Positions 22,638-33,991 of a stretch of DNA of 64,000 nucleotides are shown here, in pieces. A model generated the notes under the pieces. That model saw nothing but the letters and a program-made list of their open reading frames with translations. It searched no databases and was not told the origin of the DNA. The DNA is from Atrina japonica (Eukaryota > Mollusca > Bivalvia > Pterioida > Pinnidae): assembly GCA_030159075.1 (NCBI GenBank), contig BROG01000795.1, positions 186,001-250,000 on the forward strand. Reading direction: 5' to 3'. Positions within the stretch are counted from its first letter, which is position 1; each line of letters starts with the position of its first letter. The translations under genes were made by a program, and so were the position numbers.

Positions 22638-23583
22638 TGAAAGATAAATCGATCGATAGATGACAGAAAGACAGATAGAACGAAAATGAATTGAACGAAA
22701 TTATTGTATGAAAAACGTAATCCTTAACGAATATGCTTTGTTTTGCATTTCAATGGATGGGTGTTGATTGTGTAAAATGTCCAGTTAAAATCTGTGGAAT
22801 AGTATGTCTGTATGAATCATCTTGATTGACAGTCTCCCTGGGAACATGTAGTATGAACAGTATACACAATGCTGGTGTGATATATTATCATTTATTGTAT
22901 ATAAAACATCTGGAATACATCAAATAACATCAAGTTTTCATTTGTATCATGTACAAGATATTTGTATTGTGAAGTATTAACCATCAGATCGTTGTAGGGA
23001 TACCATTCTTAAGAAAGTAAGTCTACAAGTAGGAATATATCAATTCATATTTAAGTATTTTAAGTATTTGAGGTAATTTCAACTCGACATCTTCAAATTT
23101 GTTATTGTTTCTTTTTCTTTGGGATGTAAAGTATAATTATACGATAAAATTAATATCTGAATCATAAGTTGATCAACAAATTCATGTCATTTTTAAACTA
23201 AAGCACATGAAACTATACTACTTCGATGTAATTGCAGCTCGATGCATAACTTTGTTTCTAAATTGCAGAATACTACATCATGCTTATTTGGTCAAGACCA
23301 CGTCATATGTTGTCTAGCAATACTGAAAGCAATCTAAAAAGCACCGACTTATGTCCCGCACAATTCATAACCTCTAAACCAATAATCTTTTATCTTCAAT
23401 TTTTGAAGGTCATTTTATAAATAGTCCGACAAAACAAAGGACAATCTAGAAAGCGGCGACCCATGTCATGTCCAGCGCAATGTATACAGTTAATCAACAA
23501 AATTTCAAATTGCGCAGTTCTTTCTATGATTCAAGTTCTATGTATAATAAGATATGGTGATTATCTTGAAAAAAATAAAGGGT
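22638..23583. other. No recognisable gene
   Basis: AT-rich sequence; no coding frame. Confidence 0.4.
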
Positions 23584-23675
23584 CATTAGCTGTATTTTCC
23601 AAATAATAATATATCTTTCTTATTTTATACTTAGATTGATGAACAATAACAATAAGAGATATACAAATTGTTATA

Positions 23676-23748
<73 letters not shown>

Positions 23749-24314
23749 GTTTTGTTGAAAATAAGGTTAGGTCTATCGCCGTATGTATATTCAAATAGAA
23801 AGGTCGAATTAATCATTTGCAATCGAATAATTGACTAACTGGGTTTCTCAAGCATTTTTTTTACAATATATATAGTCATTTAGTTTGATTCCCCAAGGGT
23901 ATACATAAACCTAGTACCTGATATTTCGGTACCAACTGATAATTCTATACTAAAGTAATATTTGGCACTGATTACACCATTTAAATTCAAAAGTTTTCTA
24001 AAGCTAAGAAAGTCATCTTTTTACAGTGGTTACTCTTAGACGGATTTTGGCTATACTTTTAGATTTATTATTTGACCTTGTATGATACCACTTTCTCTTT
24101 AGAAAACACATATGCGTTTTAAATTGGAGCTCATCTGATGGAATCTAATTGACAGAAACGATCGTCTTGAGCATTATAACTTTGGTGTTATGTTTGATAT
24201 ATATATATATATATTAAGAATGTTTATGCCTGTATATATCTCATCTTCTGTTATTTTACATGAATCTAAGTAGTAAAACAAGAAAGAAATATCTTTGAAA
24301 AAATACAGCTAATG
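23584..24314 (+). mobile_element. MITE with about 80-bp inverted repeats and inner repeats
   Basis: The left arm 23584-23664 (CATTAGCTGTATTTTCCAA through TTAGATTGATGAACAATAAC) is the inverted counterpart of 24232-24314 (TTTTACATGAATCTAAG to AATACAGCTAATG). The ends CATTAGCTG and CAGCTAATG are exact. Inside lie a (TA)n run (23679-23748) and the dispersed repeat at 23890-24190. A second, shorter member is at 30273-30607. Confidence 0.65.
23890..24190 (+). repeat. Fullest copy of the dispersed repeat family
   Basis: The first half has ACATAAACCTAGTACCTGAT, TTTCGGTACCAACTGATAA and AAGTAATATTTGGCACTGAT. The second half has TTTTTACAGTGGTTACTC, CCTTGTATGATACCACTTTC, GGAGCTCATCTGATGG, TTGACAGAAACGATCG and TATAACTTTGGTGTTA. 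Partial copies elsewhere carry one or both halves. It lies inside the inverted-repeat element 23584-24314 and may be part of its body. Confidence 0.6.
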
Positions 24315-25379
24315 TCCTTCCCTTTAAATATGCACAACATCCCAAGCAACATTCCTCATCTGAACACGTTTTTAAAAGATTAAAATGTAATACATACACT
24401 CCAACTTTGAAGACATTTAGTCATAATTGAAACATTTGTGTCTCTGTTGGTGTACATGTTTAATATAGCCAGAAAAACGCGGTATAGACCATTTTCAAGT
24501 TGTTCCGTTATGTCACGGTTTGTCATAACAGTATGCGGTTTCAAAGAGAAAAGTAGAGCATCATTACATTCCGTTTAAGCAGTGTATCGTATAAATGACC
24601 TGAGATATGAATATCATGAAGTGATAGGTGCCAGATTTGAAAAACCTCCTACAGGAAAGTGATGACAATTTTCATATTAACAAGAGAACCTTAATCTAAA
24701 CTTAAATCTCCACAGATGAACTGAAACAAGATATTATATAACCGGAAACGATCTTGTCAAACTTTCAGTTGAAGTCACATGATCAGTATACAAACTATTT
24801 TGACAAAAATGAACGGTACGAGATAAATCGAAAATGGTCTATTTCAGTTTTTTACTGCTTAAAAATGTGGTTCACAGTAGTTCGAACAATAGCAAAATTG
24901 CAGTTCTGAAATCCATTTTATGTGCAACGAAAGATGTGGGTTCAAGATCACGAAACAATCTTAGATTCAAACCAAAATTGCAATCTTCTATAAATGTTCC
25001 AATTACCAGATTTTTAATCCAACATTTTCAGATAAACGATTGTTAACTACGATATTAGAATATTGTAAAATAAAATTAGAATAATGTAAATTTTAACACC
25101 AAATTCCAATTTTTGACTTACATTAAAGATGGTAGTCATGTGATCTGATATCCTTCACTTCACTCTAGTGCATTCGATTTATGTGTTTTACACCAAAGTT
25201 AATAAGAAGAACAGGATGTTGATGACTTTCGGTTTTATTTGAAATGTGATGTCAAAAATGTATGAACATAAAAATGCCTTGAAATGCAGAGAGAAAAGAG
25301 AGATTCAAAAAGGTCCAAACGTTAGCATACCATGAAATATATTATTTTTTGTATGCATCAACCATTTTAAAAAATAGAC
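24315..25379. other. Inter-exon sequence, no recognisable feature
   Basis: AT-rich; a 70-codon plus-strand frame (24834-25046) has no recognisable motif. Confidence 0.4.
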
Positions 25380-25553
25380 TACAGTGGAACCTTGCTAATG
25401 AGACCAGCTAATTGATTGAAAGTGGTCTGATAAGCAGGGTGGTCTCTTACGTTAAGGGTCTGGACATGTATGATATTTATAAAGAAATATCCAAGAAATT
25501 GAATATTTGTTTTCTTAAATGTGAGGTGGTGTCCTTAGCGAGGTTCCACTGTA
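25380..25553 (+). mobile_element. 170-bp Tc1/mariner (pogo-like) MITE with TA duplication
   Basis: The ends CAGTGGAACCTTGCTAATG (from 25382) and TTAGCGAGGTTCCACTG (to 25551) are inverted repeats. The element is flanked by TA on both sides (25380-25381 and 25552-25553), the target duplication of Tc1/mariner elements. CAGTGGAACC ends are typical of pogo/Tigger-derived MITEs. There is no coding capacity. Confidence 0.75.
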
Positions 25554-26099
25554 TATTTAAAACAAATCCACTCGTTAGTGGTCTCTGCTAAATGATTTAT
25601 AGCGTTTTTTATTTAAAACAAAATACTTTTACAGCTGTCAGCATGTGTTACAATAGAAGTTTATCAGTTATCAAGGGAATATATCGCTTAGGAACCGATT
25701 ATATATCATAAAAGTAAAGTTCTATAGATGTAAAATAAAAACATAATATCTCAAATTATAATACAAACAATGATATATTCTAAGTTAAAGTCGCATTTTA
25801 CATTCAAAATATAAACAAATATAGTTTTTGTAGGTGTTTCGTTTTTACAAAAATCACTTTTACCACTTTCATGGATTGTTAAATGAATATATTCGTTTTG
25901 GATAATCTTTGAAATCTTCAATTTGATTTGTGAAAGTGAAAATGCGACTTAATACATGTATTTGCAAACTAATTTAATTTGTTTAGTACCCCTTTGGTAT
26001 CAAATATATTTCTCTACATGCGAACGAAATGCGTACAACATAACAAATCATCAATAATGTTCATTTCCACTGGCAAAGAGAGTGTTAGCCCTAACGCCA
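25554..26099. other. Downstream of exon D
   Basis: It holds the likely 3' untranslated region of exon D with ATTAAA at 25978-25973 on the minus strand. No other feature is seen. Confidence 0.4.
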
Positions 26100-26524
26100 C
26101 TATGCGCCATAATCTAAACCAAGCATTTGACCGTACAGCAGCGATGAAACTATATCATTGTTGTTATTTGGTTTAGTACCTGTTTGAGGCGGCATCAGGT
26201 ATTTCATAAACATTAAACCAGCCATTTGGTCATTTCCGCTTAGGGCAAGTAAAGGCGCCAAATTTCCTAAAAGATCTCCTTGTGGATTTTGTGCTTGTTT
26301 GGGATTTCCTTGTGGCTGTTGCTGCTGCGATAACATGTTCAACATCAGTAAGCTAGCAATTTTGTCATTGCCCAATCCAAGCAATGGGATTAAGTTCCCT
26401 AATAGATTGTTGGGTTGTCCATATGCACTGACCGGATGTTTCGCAGCTAGTCTGGATACAAATGACTTCCTTGCGCTAGCAGGCTGAAAATGCGCTTGTT
26501 TTGATAACGCTGCTGGGTCAGCAC
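26100..26524 (-). CDS. Candidate last exon D: secreted Leu/Met/Gln/Asn-rich protein with two modules, 162-aa precursor
   Basis: The 3' splice site AATTCTTGCAG precedes GTGCTGACCC, giving Gly in phase with exon 2. The exon adds 140 residues and ends in TAG. A linker with basic residues (PASARKSFVSRLAAKH) is followed by two copies of the shared module. Module 1 is NLLGNLIPLLGLGNDKIAS plus LLMLNMLSQQQQPQG. Module 2 is DLLGNLAPLLALSGNDQMAG plus LMFMKYLMPPQTG. Between them is a Gln/Asn/Pro-rich spacer; after them comes an NNNN run and the end VSSLLYGQMLGLDYGA. It is the longest of the five exons and the only one with two complete modules, which points to internal duplication. The variant poly(A) signal ATTAAA lies at 25978-25973 on the minus strand, about 120 bases after the stop. 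Confidence 0.85.
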
Positions 26525-27598
26525 CTGCAAGAATTCGCTAGAGTTTAATGTAAAATGCTAAAATTAAACCATCAGCTATCCTATTTTTCAAAAAGCATTA
26601 TATATATATGCAGCATTTTTGAAAAATAAAAAAGGATTAGAGTCAAAATAATAGAATTATCCATAACGAAAACAAAATAAAGCAACTTCTTTTGAATATG
26701 AGTAATTGATCTGAAACAATAGCACGCACTATCATATTGCGCTCTGTTTCCTGTTACGATATAACAATAACTATCTATCTAACTAACTGCACATTTTGGT
26801 TGAATCACTTTTGAATTACATTCCCAAACAGGCCCATTAAATTAAATTAAATTATCAATAACATTTTCAATCATAAAAACGACTACTTCAATAACATTTC
26901 TTTTTAAATGACACAAGTGGCCGAAATTTCCTCATTTGTCACTTTGTCACCTCAATCATTGCCGGACTAATGCAGTCCAACCTGTACCAAGGTGACATGA
27001 AAATTCACATACATTTTTATCGCCATCCAATAGATACTACTGGCCGAAGTTTAAGAAGATTTTTCAAAAGGTTTCGGAGTTTTTTATTTTATAACGACCA
27101 AGACGCAAGTCACACGAAGGAGGGCATCGACGACTCACAAATTTTGAATAAGTGTATGAAATTTTGAATACATATTGATTTCACTATATGTCAGGATCGA
27201 TTGACTGACCTGGAGTTACTGTTGATTAGAATATCAAATAAGCAGAAATATGTCTTAAAACAATTTTTTGTATCAGTGATTTATAAAACTTTAAATTGAT
27301 GTCTAATCTTTATACTCATTTTGTGCTGGGATGCGCCACTTAAGGGGAAAAGCTACATACGTTTAATCAACTACTTTCACAAATAAGAGTTGCGCATCCT
27401 TGACAAGAGTTATCTTTCATAACACCAGATACACCTAACTTCCTGTTTACACTGTCTATAACCAAACCTTTAAAAATTTGCTTTTCACCAGTTAGAGTAA
27501 CATTTTAATAATATTTAGGTATAATAATTCAAATAAAAATAAAATAATATCATTTCCTATCATAGTTTCCCGTTTACACAGTGTTAATCTGAACTGCG
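26525..27598. other. Inter-exon sequence, no recognisable feature
   Basis: AT-rich; no coding segment or repeat family recognised. The splice acceptor of exon D marks its left end. Confidence 0.4.
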
Positions 27599-27642
27599 TA
27601 TATATATATATATATATATATATGTCTTATATATATATATAA
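27599..27642 (+). repeat. Short (TA)n runs
   Basis: Two TA runs separated by TGTCTT. Confidence 0.85.
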
Positions 27643-27994
27643 CCCGAAAGTTCTTTGAGTACAAGGCATGGTGTTTCTAAATCCATCCTCTAGAAATACA
27701 CAGTTGTTAATTTAAAGTACGAGCTGTGTTGTTTTGTTTTCCCCTATGTGATGATGACCTAACTATATTATTGATTTTTTGTAAATAAATGACCAGCAAT
27801 GAAAAATTGTGGACCTATTGAATTTGACGTCATTCAATTTTGATATGACGTTATGCATACATTGGCACTAACTTATATCTAAAAAAAAAAATGAATTATC
27901 ATTACAAGAAATGCAAATGCTTTTTGTATTGTTTGCAGTTTGTAAAATTGAACATTTTTCTTTCAAAAATATGTATATTAGAATTGTTTGTCTA

Positions 27995-28748
27995 ACTGTT
28001 TAACTGACACAATCTACGTCTATGTAATGACGTCGCTTGCTTTGTCTAATTGTTTAACTGACACAATCTACGTCTATGTTATGACGTCGCTTGCTTTGTC
28101 GAACTGTTTAACTGATCTACGTCGCGTCGCTTGCTTTGTCGAACTGTTTAACTGACACAATCTACGTCTATGTTATGACGTCGCTTGCTTTGTCTAACTG
28201 TTTAACTGACACAACTACGTCTATGTTATGCCTTGCTTTGTTTACTGTTGACACAATACGTCTATGTTATGACGTCGCTTGCTTTTGTCTAACTGTTTAA
28301 ATGACACCGCCTACGTTTATGTTATGACGTCGCTTGCTTTGTCTAACTGTTTACTGACACAATCTACGTCTATGTTATGTCGCTTGCTTTGTCTAACTGT
28401 TTAACTGACACAATCTACGTCTATGTTATGACGTCGCTTGCTTTGTCTAACTGTTTAACTGACACAATCTACGTCTATGTTATGACGTCGCTTGCTTTGT
28501 CTAACTGTTTAACTGACACAATCTACGTCTATGTTATGACGTCGCTTGCTTCGTCTAACTGTTTAACTGACACAATCTACGTGTATGTAATGACGTCGCT
28601 TGCTTTGTCTAACTGTTTAACTGACACATTCTACGTTTATGTTATGACGTCGCTTGCTTTGTCTAACTGTTTAACTGACACAATCTACGTTTATGTTATG
28701 ACGTCGCTTGCTTTGTCTAACTGTTTAACTGACACAATCTACGTCTTA
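27995..28748 (+). repeat. 54-bp tandem array, about 14 units, the right half in frame
   Basis: The unit includes GCTTGCTTTGTCTAACTG, TTTAACTGACACAATCTACG and TCTATGTTATGACGTC. Left units carry deletions (about 28080-28380); the seven right-hand units are nearly perfect. As 54 is a multiple of three, they form a 135-codon frame of 18-residue repeats (LALSNCLTDTIYVYVMTS). I see no promoter, splice signals or conservation evidence for translation. Intact units contain TGACGTC, a CREB/ATF-type core. Confidence 0.9.
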
Positions 28749-29220
28749 CGATTCAGTCCTGTCAACGTCATACTGAAACAATAATCATTCAACATTGAGT
28801 CGGCGGATCGATCAAAAACTGTTTACGTGGATTTATTTCCGGATGCCGTGATGTCACATTTCTTTGTCCGATTATCAAGCCAAGTCTATCAAGGCATTAT
28901 GGCGTCATGAGCTTTGAAGTGATACACTAATAGCAGTTTCATTCTGACGCACAATAGGGTAATGCTGCGATTACTGTGTTAATAATCTGCGATTGTATAA
29001 AATAGATATGTTTACTTTTTACTAGTACATGACGTTCGTCGTTAATGATAATTTTATAATGAGACCTAGATAAAGAAATCAATATCTCTACAGTTTTGTA
29101 AATGAACTACTTGCAATAATGAAAGGTTGAGACTATTTGACGTAACCTTCGACGTCGTAAAATTATTTGACAACGAACAACCACATCTCTGTGAATTGCA
29201 ACATAACTTACAAACCTCAA
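28749..29220. other. No recognisable feature
   Basis: AT-rich sequence between arrays. Confidence 0.4.
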
Positions 29221-29267
29221 AACACACACGCACGCACACACGCACACACGCACACATGCACATACAC

Positions 29268-29346
<79 letters not shown>
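29221..29346 (+). repeat. (CA)n-(TA)n compound microsatellite
   Basis: A CA-rich run with CGCACA interruptions (29222-29268) passes into pure (TA)n (29270-29346). Confidence 0.95.
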
Positions 29347-29347
<1 letters not shown>

Positions 29348-29546
29348 CAGCAACCGCAAATAATTTCTGTCTCACTTCACAGTGAAATTTGTGAATTGTA
29401 AGTGTTAAAATTATTTGCGAGTAATAGTATTTTATATTTTGATATCAATAATATTGACGATATCGTATGGAAAATGTATAATCATTCTGTAACGTGGTTG
29501 GTGTCATAAGTATTCTATACACGTCATCATCCTATTCTTTGTTTGG

Positions 29547-29675
29547 TTTCCTGGGTACATTATATATTTCTCTGTTTCTTCTCTTGTTACATTATCTGTT
29601 TATGTTTGTCTTCTCTGGGTACATTATCTGTTGAATATTGCCATCTCTTTTTACATTATCTGTTGAACGTTGTCT
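29547..29675 (+). repeat. Short minisatellite (TACATTATCTGTT)
   Basis: About four imperfect units of 28-37 bp with GGTACATTATCTGTT and TTGTCTTCTCTG. Confidence 0.65.
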
Positions 29676-30272
29676 TGATCCATTGTAATAATGTTAAAAG
29701 CAAAAATTATGTTAGTCTCACAACACAAAAGAAGCGGGAAACGCAAGGACCCAACGATGAAATGGCGCATGCAGTTGTCTGCTTTATGACTTATGAAAAT
29801 GAATGACAAAAAGCAATACACATTTTCAGAAAATATGAGTCTATATACTGTACATATTTAGGCGCGGTGTGGTGTGTTTATATATTCTTGTTGCCCTGAA
29901 AGTGAACAACGATGACCAAAGCTGACATAATATCTTTCAACAGAATGGTTAATGTATTTCATGTTACGGATATTTATTTAAGTCAAGAAATTATATGTTT
30001 CTTTAAAGCACAACCGCTATTTCCGCTATTATCATTATTTTTTTAATATTTCTGTTGAACGTTTAAAATTTAAATTTAAACGTTTTTACTTTCAATTTAC
30101 TTTAAATAACCAAAATAAAAATAAAATAATCAAAATAATACTCCAGTTTTATCAAGATATATGATCTAAAAAACTTCATCACAAGTACAAATAGTTCATG
30201 GATTCGTTTGCTCCAGATGTACGAAAGACAACTGCAAATGAAAGGCTGTTATTTTATGTTGGATAAAAGGTG
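29676..30272. other. No recognisable gene
   Basis: AT-rich. It contains a near-perfect 27-bp palindrome at 30058-30084. Confidence 0.4.
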
Positions 30273-30607
30273 CATTAGCTTGTGTTTTCCAAAATAACAT
30301 TTCGAGTTTTACTACATAGATTGTTGTACAATAAGAAATGAGTTATATACACTAGTTTAAAATCTTATATTCCTATATACTTTGCAAAAATACGATCAGG
30401 TCCAGTGATGTATGCATATACACATAGTAAAGTCGAATTAATGATGTGTAACCGAATAATTGACGAATTTGGGTATTCAAGCAACTTTCACAAAAATATT
30501 GGAATTTATAATTTTATGCCAATGTATATCTCTTATTTGTTATTGTACATCAATCTAAGAAGTAAAGAGAAGAAAGTTGTTTTTGTTTTGGAAAAAACAC
30601 AGCTAAT
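30273..30607 (+). mobile_element. MITE, second member of the CATTAGCT family
   Basis: The left arm 30273-30350 and the right arm 30524-30607 are inverted repeats sharing TTTTCCAAAA, TAGATTGTTGTACAATAA / TTATTGTACATCAATCTA and GAGTTATATAC / GTATATCTC. The core TAAAGTCGAATTAATGATG also matches the copy at 23584-24314 (AAAGGTCGAATTAATCATT), so both derive from one element. Confidence 0.7.
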
Positions 30608-31156
30608 AACACTACCGGGATCTGTTTATTGCTTTATCTAAATGACTGTGTCCCACCAAACTTAATTTTAATAATTCACATTTAAAAATGAAATTCACAG
30701 AAGATTGGAAAATAATGAATATGAAAGATGTGTTTTTCGCATTTGCTGGCACACGCATTAGTTCCCTATGTTTATCCCTGTCTGATATGAAAAAATGAGC
30801 TAAAATGAGGTAAAATGTTCTATTTTGAAATTGTTGTAAAATAATATGTCCCGAATACCATCATTTTAAAGTCGGTATACATTTGAGAATGCCATTAAGT
30901 AGAAAATATGTTATACGACACGTTTTTAAGATGGTCAAAATTACACGTATCAACTCTGAATAAATATATAAATATATACATGGAGTCGATTTCAGATATA
31001 TTGAAGTCGAAGTGGTATAAAGTTGCTTTTTTCAATGACCAGTGTTTCCAAAATAACCGGGTTATAATGTTATTATACAAATTGGACAAGAAATTAAAAA
31101 TATGAAAGCGGGATTTCAATGTAAGAAGCTTGAATTAAATCAATATAATCGAGTTC

Positions 31157-31158
<2 letters not shown>
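30608..31158. other. No recognisable gene
   Basis: AT-rich; overlapping short frames on both strands (30895-31119) have no family resemblance. Confidence 0.4.

Positions 31159-31159
<1 letters not shown>

Positions 31160-31253
<94 letters not shown>
31160..31253 (+). repeat. (TA)n microsatellite abutting a retroelement fragment
   Basis: Pure TA run ending directly at the retroelement-tail fragment that begins at 31254. Confidence 0.95.
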
Positions 31254-31255
<2 letters not shown>

Positions 31256-31352
31256 GGTCGGTATAATAGTCTTGTTTGCGATTAGTCCGTTTCACTGGGT
31301 GAAATATTGAGTTTCCTGTTCGATGGCGGTTGTTGAGATATCTGTACCAAAT
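31254..31352 (+). mobile_element. Retroelement tail fragment, opposite orientation
   Basis: Read on the minus strand it matches the segment at 2190-2290: TTGGTACAGATATCTCAACA, ACTCAATATTTCACCCAGTG and ACTATTATACCGACC. It is bounded on one side by the (TA)n run. Confidence 0.65.
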
Positions 31353-31986
31353 CGCAAGTTGCAAGATAAATCACATGCATAGTTATCGATATAGAGTTAC
31401 AGATAACGTATAACGTACAAAGCTATATGGATATAATATAGGATTATATAACTGTGTTAAAGGTATACATCAAGTTATATCCTTGTCTTCTATCTTTCAT
31501 TTTTGTTCCGCACATCAACGTGGTTTCGTGGACTTCTGGTCGGTGTTTGGTGTTGTAAATGACCCGTCATCTTTGTTAATATGTGACTAGAAGCTGGATT
31601 ACACTATTTTACAATATTTTGTAAAATTTCGACATTTTGCAAGAAACACACAATACAATATTTACAATATTGTAAATAAAGCAAAAGCATGTGAAATGTT
31701 TCATAAACCAACCCAAAGCAAAGAAGCAACAATGTAGTACAATATTTAAAGAATATTTAATTGAACTTTGTACAATGGCTACACACGTGCATTTGAGAAA
31801 AATTGTAATAAAGTTACCACTGCCATGCATTCAAGAAATACAAGAACTGTCTTTCTCTATAAATAAGTTCGTATCATACTGGAATGACGTCATTTCAAGT
31901 TGATCTATGGAAAATTCACAAAAACGTATTTAATTTGAAGTTCCCTATCTCGGTGCTCAGTGATAATGCTTTTCATTATGTATATG

Positions 31987-32044
<58 letters not shown>

Positions 32045-32380
32045 TCACTTTATTGTAAATTTTGCATTCGTTGATGAATCACCAAAATAGTACCAATGCT
32101 TGTAATTATGTTTCGTTTCTGATTTCGTGATTTTTACATCAGGTATTGTAATCGGACGGTTTTCGTGAATTTTCCATAGGGCGCTGGCAATTAATTAGAT
32201 TTTTGCGTAGACACACACGAAGCATGGTTATGTACAATCATCAGGATCCATGATGCTTTCCACTCGCCATCCAAATACAAAACAGGGAAACAACGAGAAA
32301 TAATAATTAAAAAAAATCACGAACCGGAACAGGTGGACAGGAAACAAAAACAAAATAACAAAAAAAAATGTCAATGGTTA
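31353..32380. other. Downstream of exon C, with (ATT)n run
   Basis: It holds the probable 3' untranslated region of exon C and an (ATT)n run at 31988-32044. A minus-strand AATAAA lies at 32054-32049. The frame at 31609-31830 shows nothing of the cluster. Confidence 0.4.
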
Positions 32381-32655
32381 TTAGAAGATTCCCCCTGATT
32401 CAGATAACATCATTAATGGCAGAATATTGGACATTCCAGATTGAGAGGAACCGCTAGCGCCTTTGTTTCCCATAAGCATATTCATAAGCATAAGTCCTCT
32501 AATGTTATCTCCTCCTTGGCTCATCAAGAGCAGAGGCATCAAACCTCTACCAAATAATCCGGCGCCTCCTGCACCTCCAGCACGTGCTTGAGAAAGTCTT
32601 GCCATTAGAACTCTGTTTCGTTGGAGATTTGTTGCAGCTGAACCTGGTTTGGATC
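32381..32655 (-). CDS. Candidate last exon C: secreted Gly/Met/Leu-rich protein, 112-aa precursor
   Basis: The 3' splice site ATGATTTACAG precedes GATCCAAACC. Only the phase-1 join gives an open frame; the frame read from the first exon base meets a stop after about 15 codons. The exon adds 90 residues and ends in TAA. A basic linker (NLQRNRVLMARLSQARAGG) leads to AGLFGRGLMPLLLMSQGG, then DNIRGLMLMNMLMGNKG. A Ser/Gly stretch follows and the end is SNILPLMMLSESGGIF. The shared module PLLLxxxGGDxxxxLMLMxxLM is clear, and a half-module repeats near the C-terminus. A minus-strand AATAAA lies at 32054-32049. Being open in exactly the frame that the splice phase demands is good evidence that this exon is used. 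Confidence 0.85.
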
Positions 32656-33701
32656 CTGTAAATCATACACAGGTGAATACAAGGATATATAGCATACTAT
32701 ATGTGCTAAAGCGCGAAGCTATATAATAGAGATAATATCGATAAGTTTGTATATAGATTGAGCAGCACAAGCCATTTGTCATTATACGTATATGGAAAAG
32801 CACAGAAGCAGACTATATATCTATTACATGATAACTTACAATAACGGAAATAGAATATATCAAGTAAGATTCATTGAATATTTACAAGGGTTGAAGTTTC
32901 TATTTTACTTTTGGAAAATGAAAAGCTGACATAGCAGACAATTTATTCTGGTACTGATAATTATTCAGTATTGTTTAAAAACTTGATCTTTCAAAGACAA
33001 AATTTGAAACTTTAGTAAGATTTATTGAAATATTGGCAATGCTTTTGTCAAATACATTTGAGATTTATCAAATGATTGGATTAAATTAATGCATTTAAAT
33101 CTGATTTTATAATGATTTATCTTGATAACGTATAAACATCTTTAACCATGCTGAAAATTTGATGAAAATATCTCTTTCCTATAATCTCAGTATCTCTGAC
33201 AAATCATGACTCAAATCATTTTCATGTCATGAAAGGACATGAATAAAAATCTAATACTAACTACTGTTAGTTGAGGGTAAGCATGCAGTTTTCTAGCTAA
33301 TGTTGATCAGTCTATTCTTTTGACCAACTATGAAATATCAACCATTGGTCGTAAAGGAGAAGAAAAATTTCAGTGTGAAGCACAACATCGCAGACATACA
33401 TTATTTTAGCATAATAATTTTATTTCGTGAAACAAAAACAAGAAAGGTGACAAAACAGATGAAGACACAGAATACACACGTGGTATGTTACATACACGTG
33501 ACATGTTATAAACATGTGACTCTTACGCACACAAAATGAAAGTCTATTAAAATGAACACTTGATTTGACGAAAGCGAACAGATATGAAAAGTCTTATATA
33601 TGCCGCATGTTTCCTTCAAAAAGCTGCAAGGGGAACTCTTTGCGTCATACAAGCTGGCACGAGAATAAATATGCAGATTTCAGGCGAACAGTTATTAGCG
33701 A
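32656..33701. other. Inter-exon sequence between exons B and C
   Basis: About 1 kb, AT-rich. A possible poly(A) signal for exon B at 33424-33419 (minus strand) is the only signal seen. Confidence 0.4.
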
Positions 33702-33991
33702 TTAGAAAAATCCCATTTCAAGCCCAAGCATATTGCCGAAAAGGAAAGGGTTTAAGCCTCCGCCGAACATGTTGCTTCCTGCGGCTCCCTGTTGTGGTTG
33801 CATGAGATATCTATACATAAGCAGATTGGTCATTCTGTCTGAACTTCCGCCAGTTAGAGCAAGCATGGGAAGAAGAGATCCCATTCCACCCATGGAATTG
33901 GACTGACCTCGTGACATCATGTTAGACAATGCTTGTACTTGTGCAGATGTTTGTTGTTGTTGTGACGCCTGATTTTTCGTTGTCTGAGAAC
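33702..33991 (-). CDS. Candidate last exon B: secreted Met-rich protein, 117-aa precursor
   Basis: The 3' splice site TGATTACAG precedes GTTCTCAGAC. The GT completes Gly in phase with exon 2 and the exon adds 95 residues, ending in TAA. A Gln/Ser/Thr-rich linker with a QQQQ run is followed by a Gly/Met-rich segment with the shared module: MGSLLPMLALTGGSSDRM, then TNLLMYRYLMQPQQG. The C-terminus is FGGGLNPFLFGNMLGLEMGFF read in two parts (FGGGLNPFLF and GNMLGLEMGFF). Roughly one residue in six of the Met-rich part is Met, and Cys is absent. The C-terminus resembles that of exon D (GQMLGLDYGA). A minus-strand AATAAA lies at 33424-33419, about 280 bases after the stop. The function is unknown; a structural extracellular role fits the composition. 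Confidence 0.85.

Noticed and set aside
26299..26487. Plus-strand frame opposite exon D (and similar ones opposite exons A and B at 34582-34836 and 33584-33805)
   Set aside because: These are antisense shadows; the minus strand has splice signals, correct phase and a shared protein module.
28377..28784. 135-codon frame of 18-residue repeats as a protein gene
   Set aside because: The left half of the same array is disrupted, and there is no promoter, splice or poly(A) context. Kept only as a finding to check.
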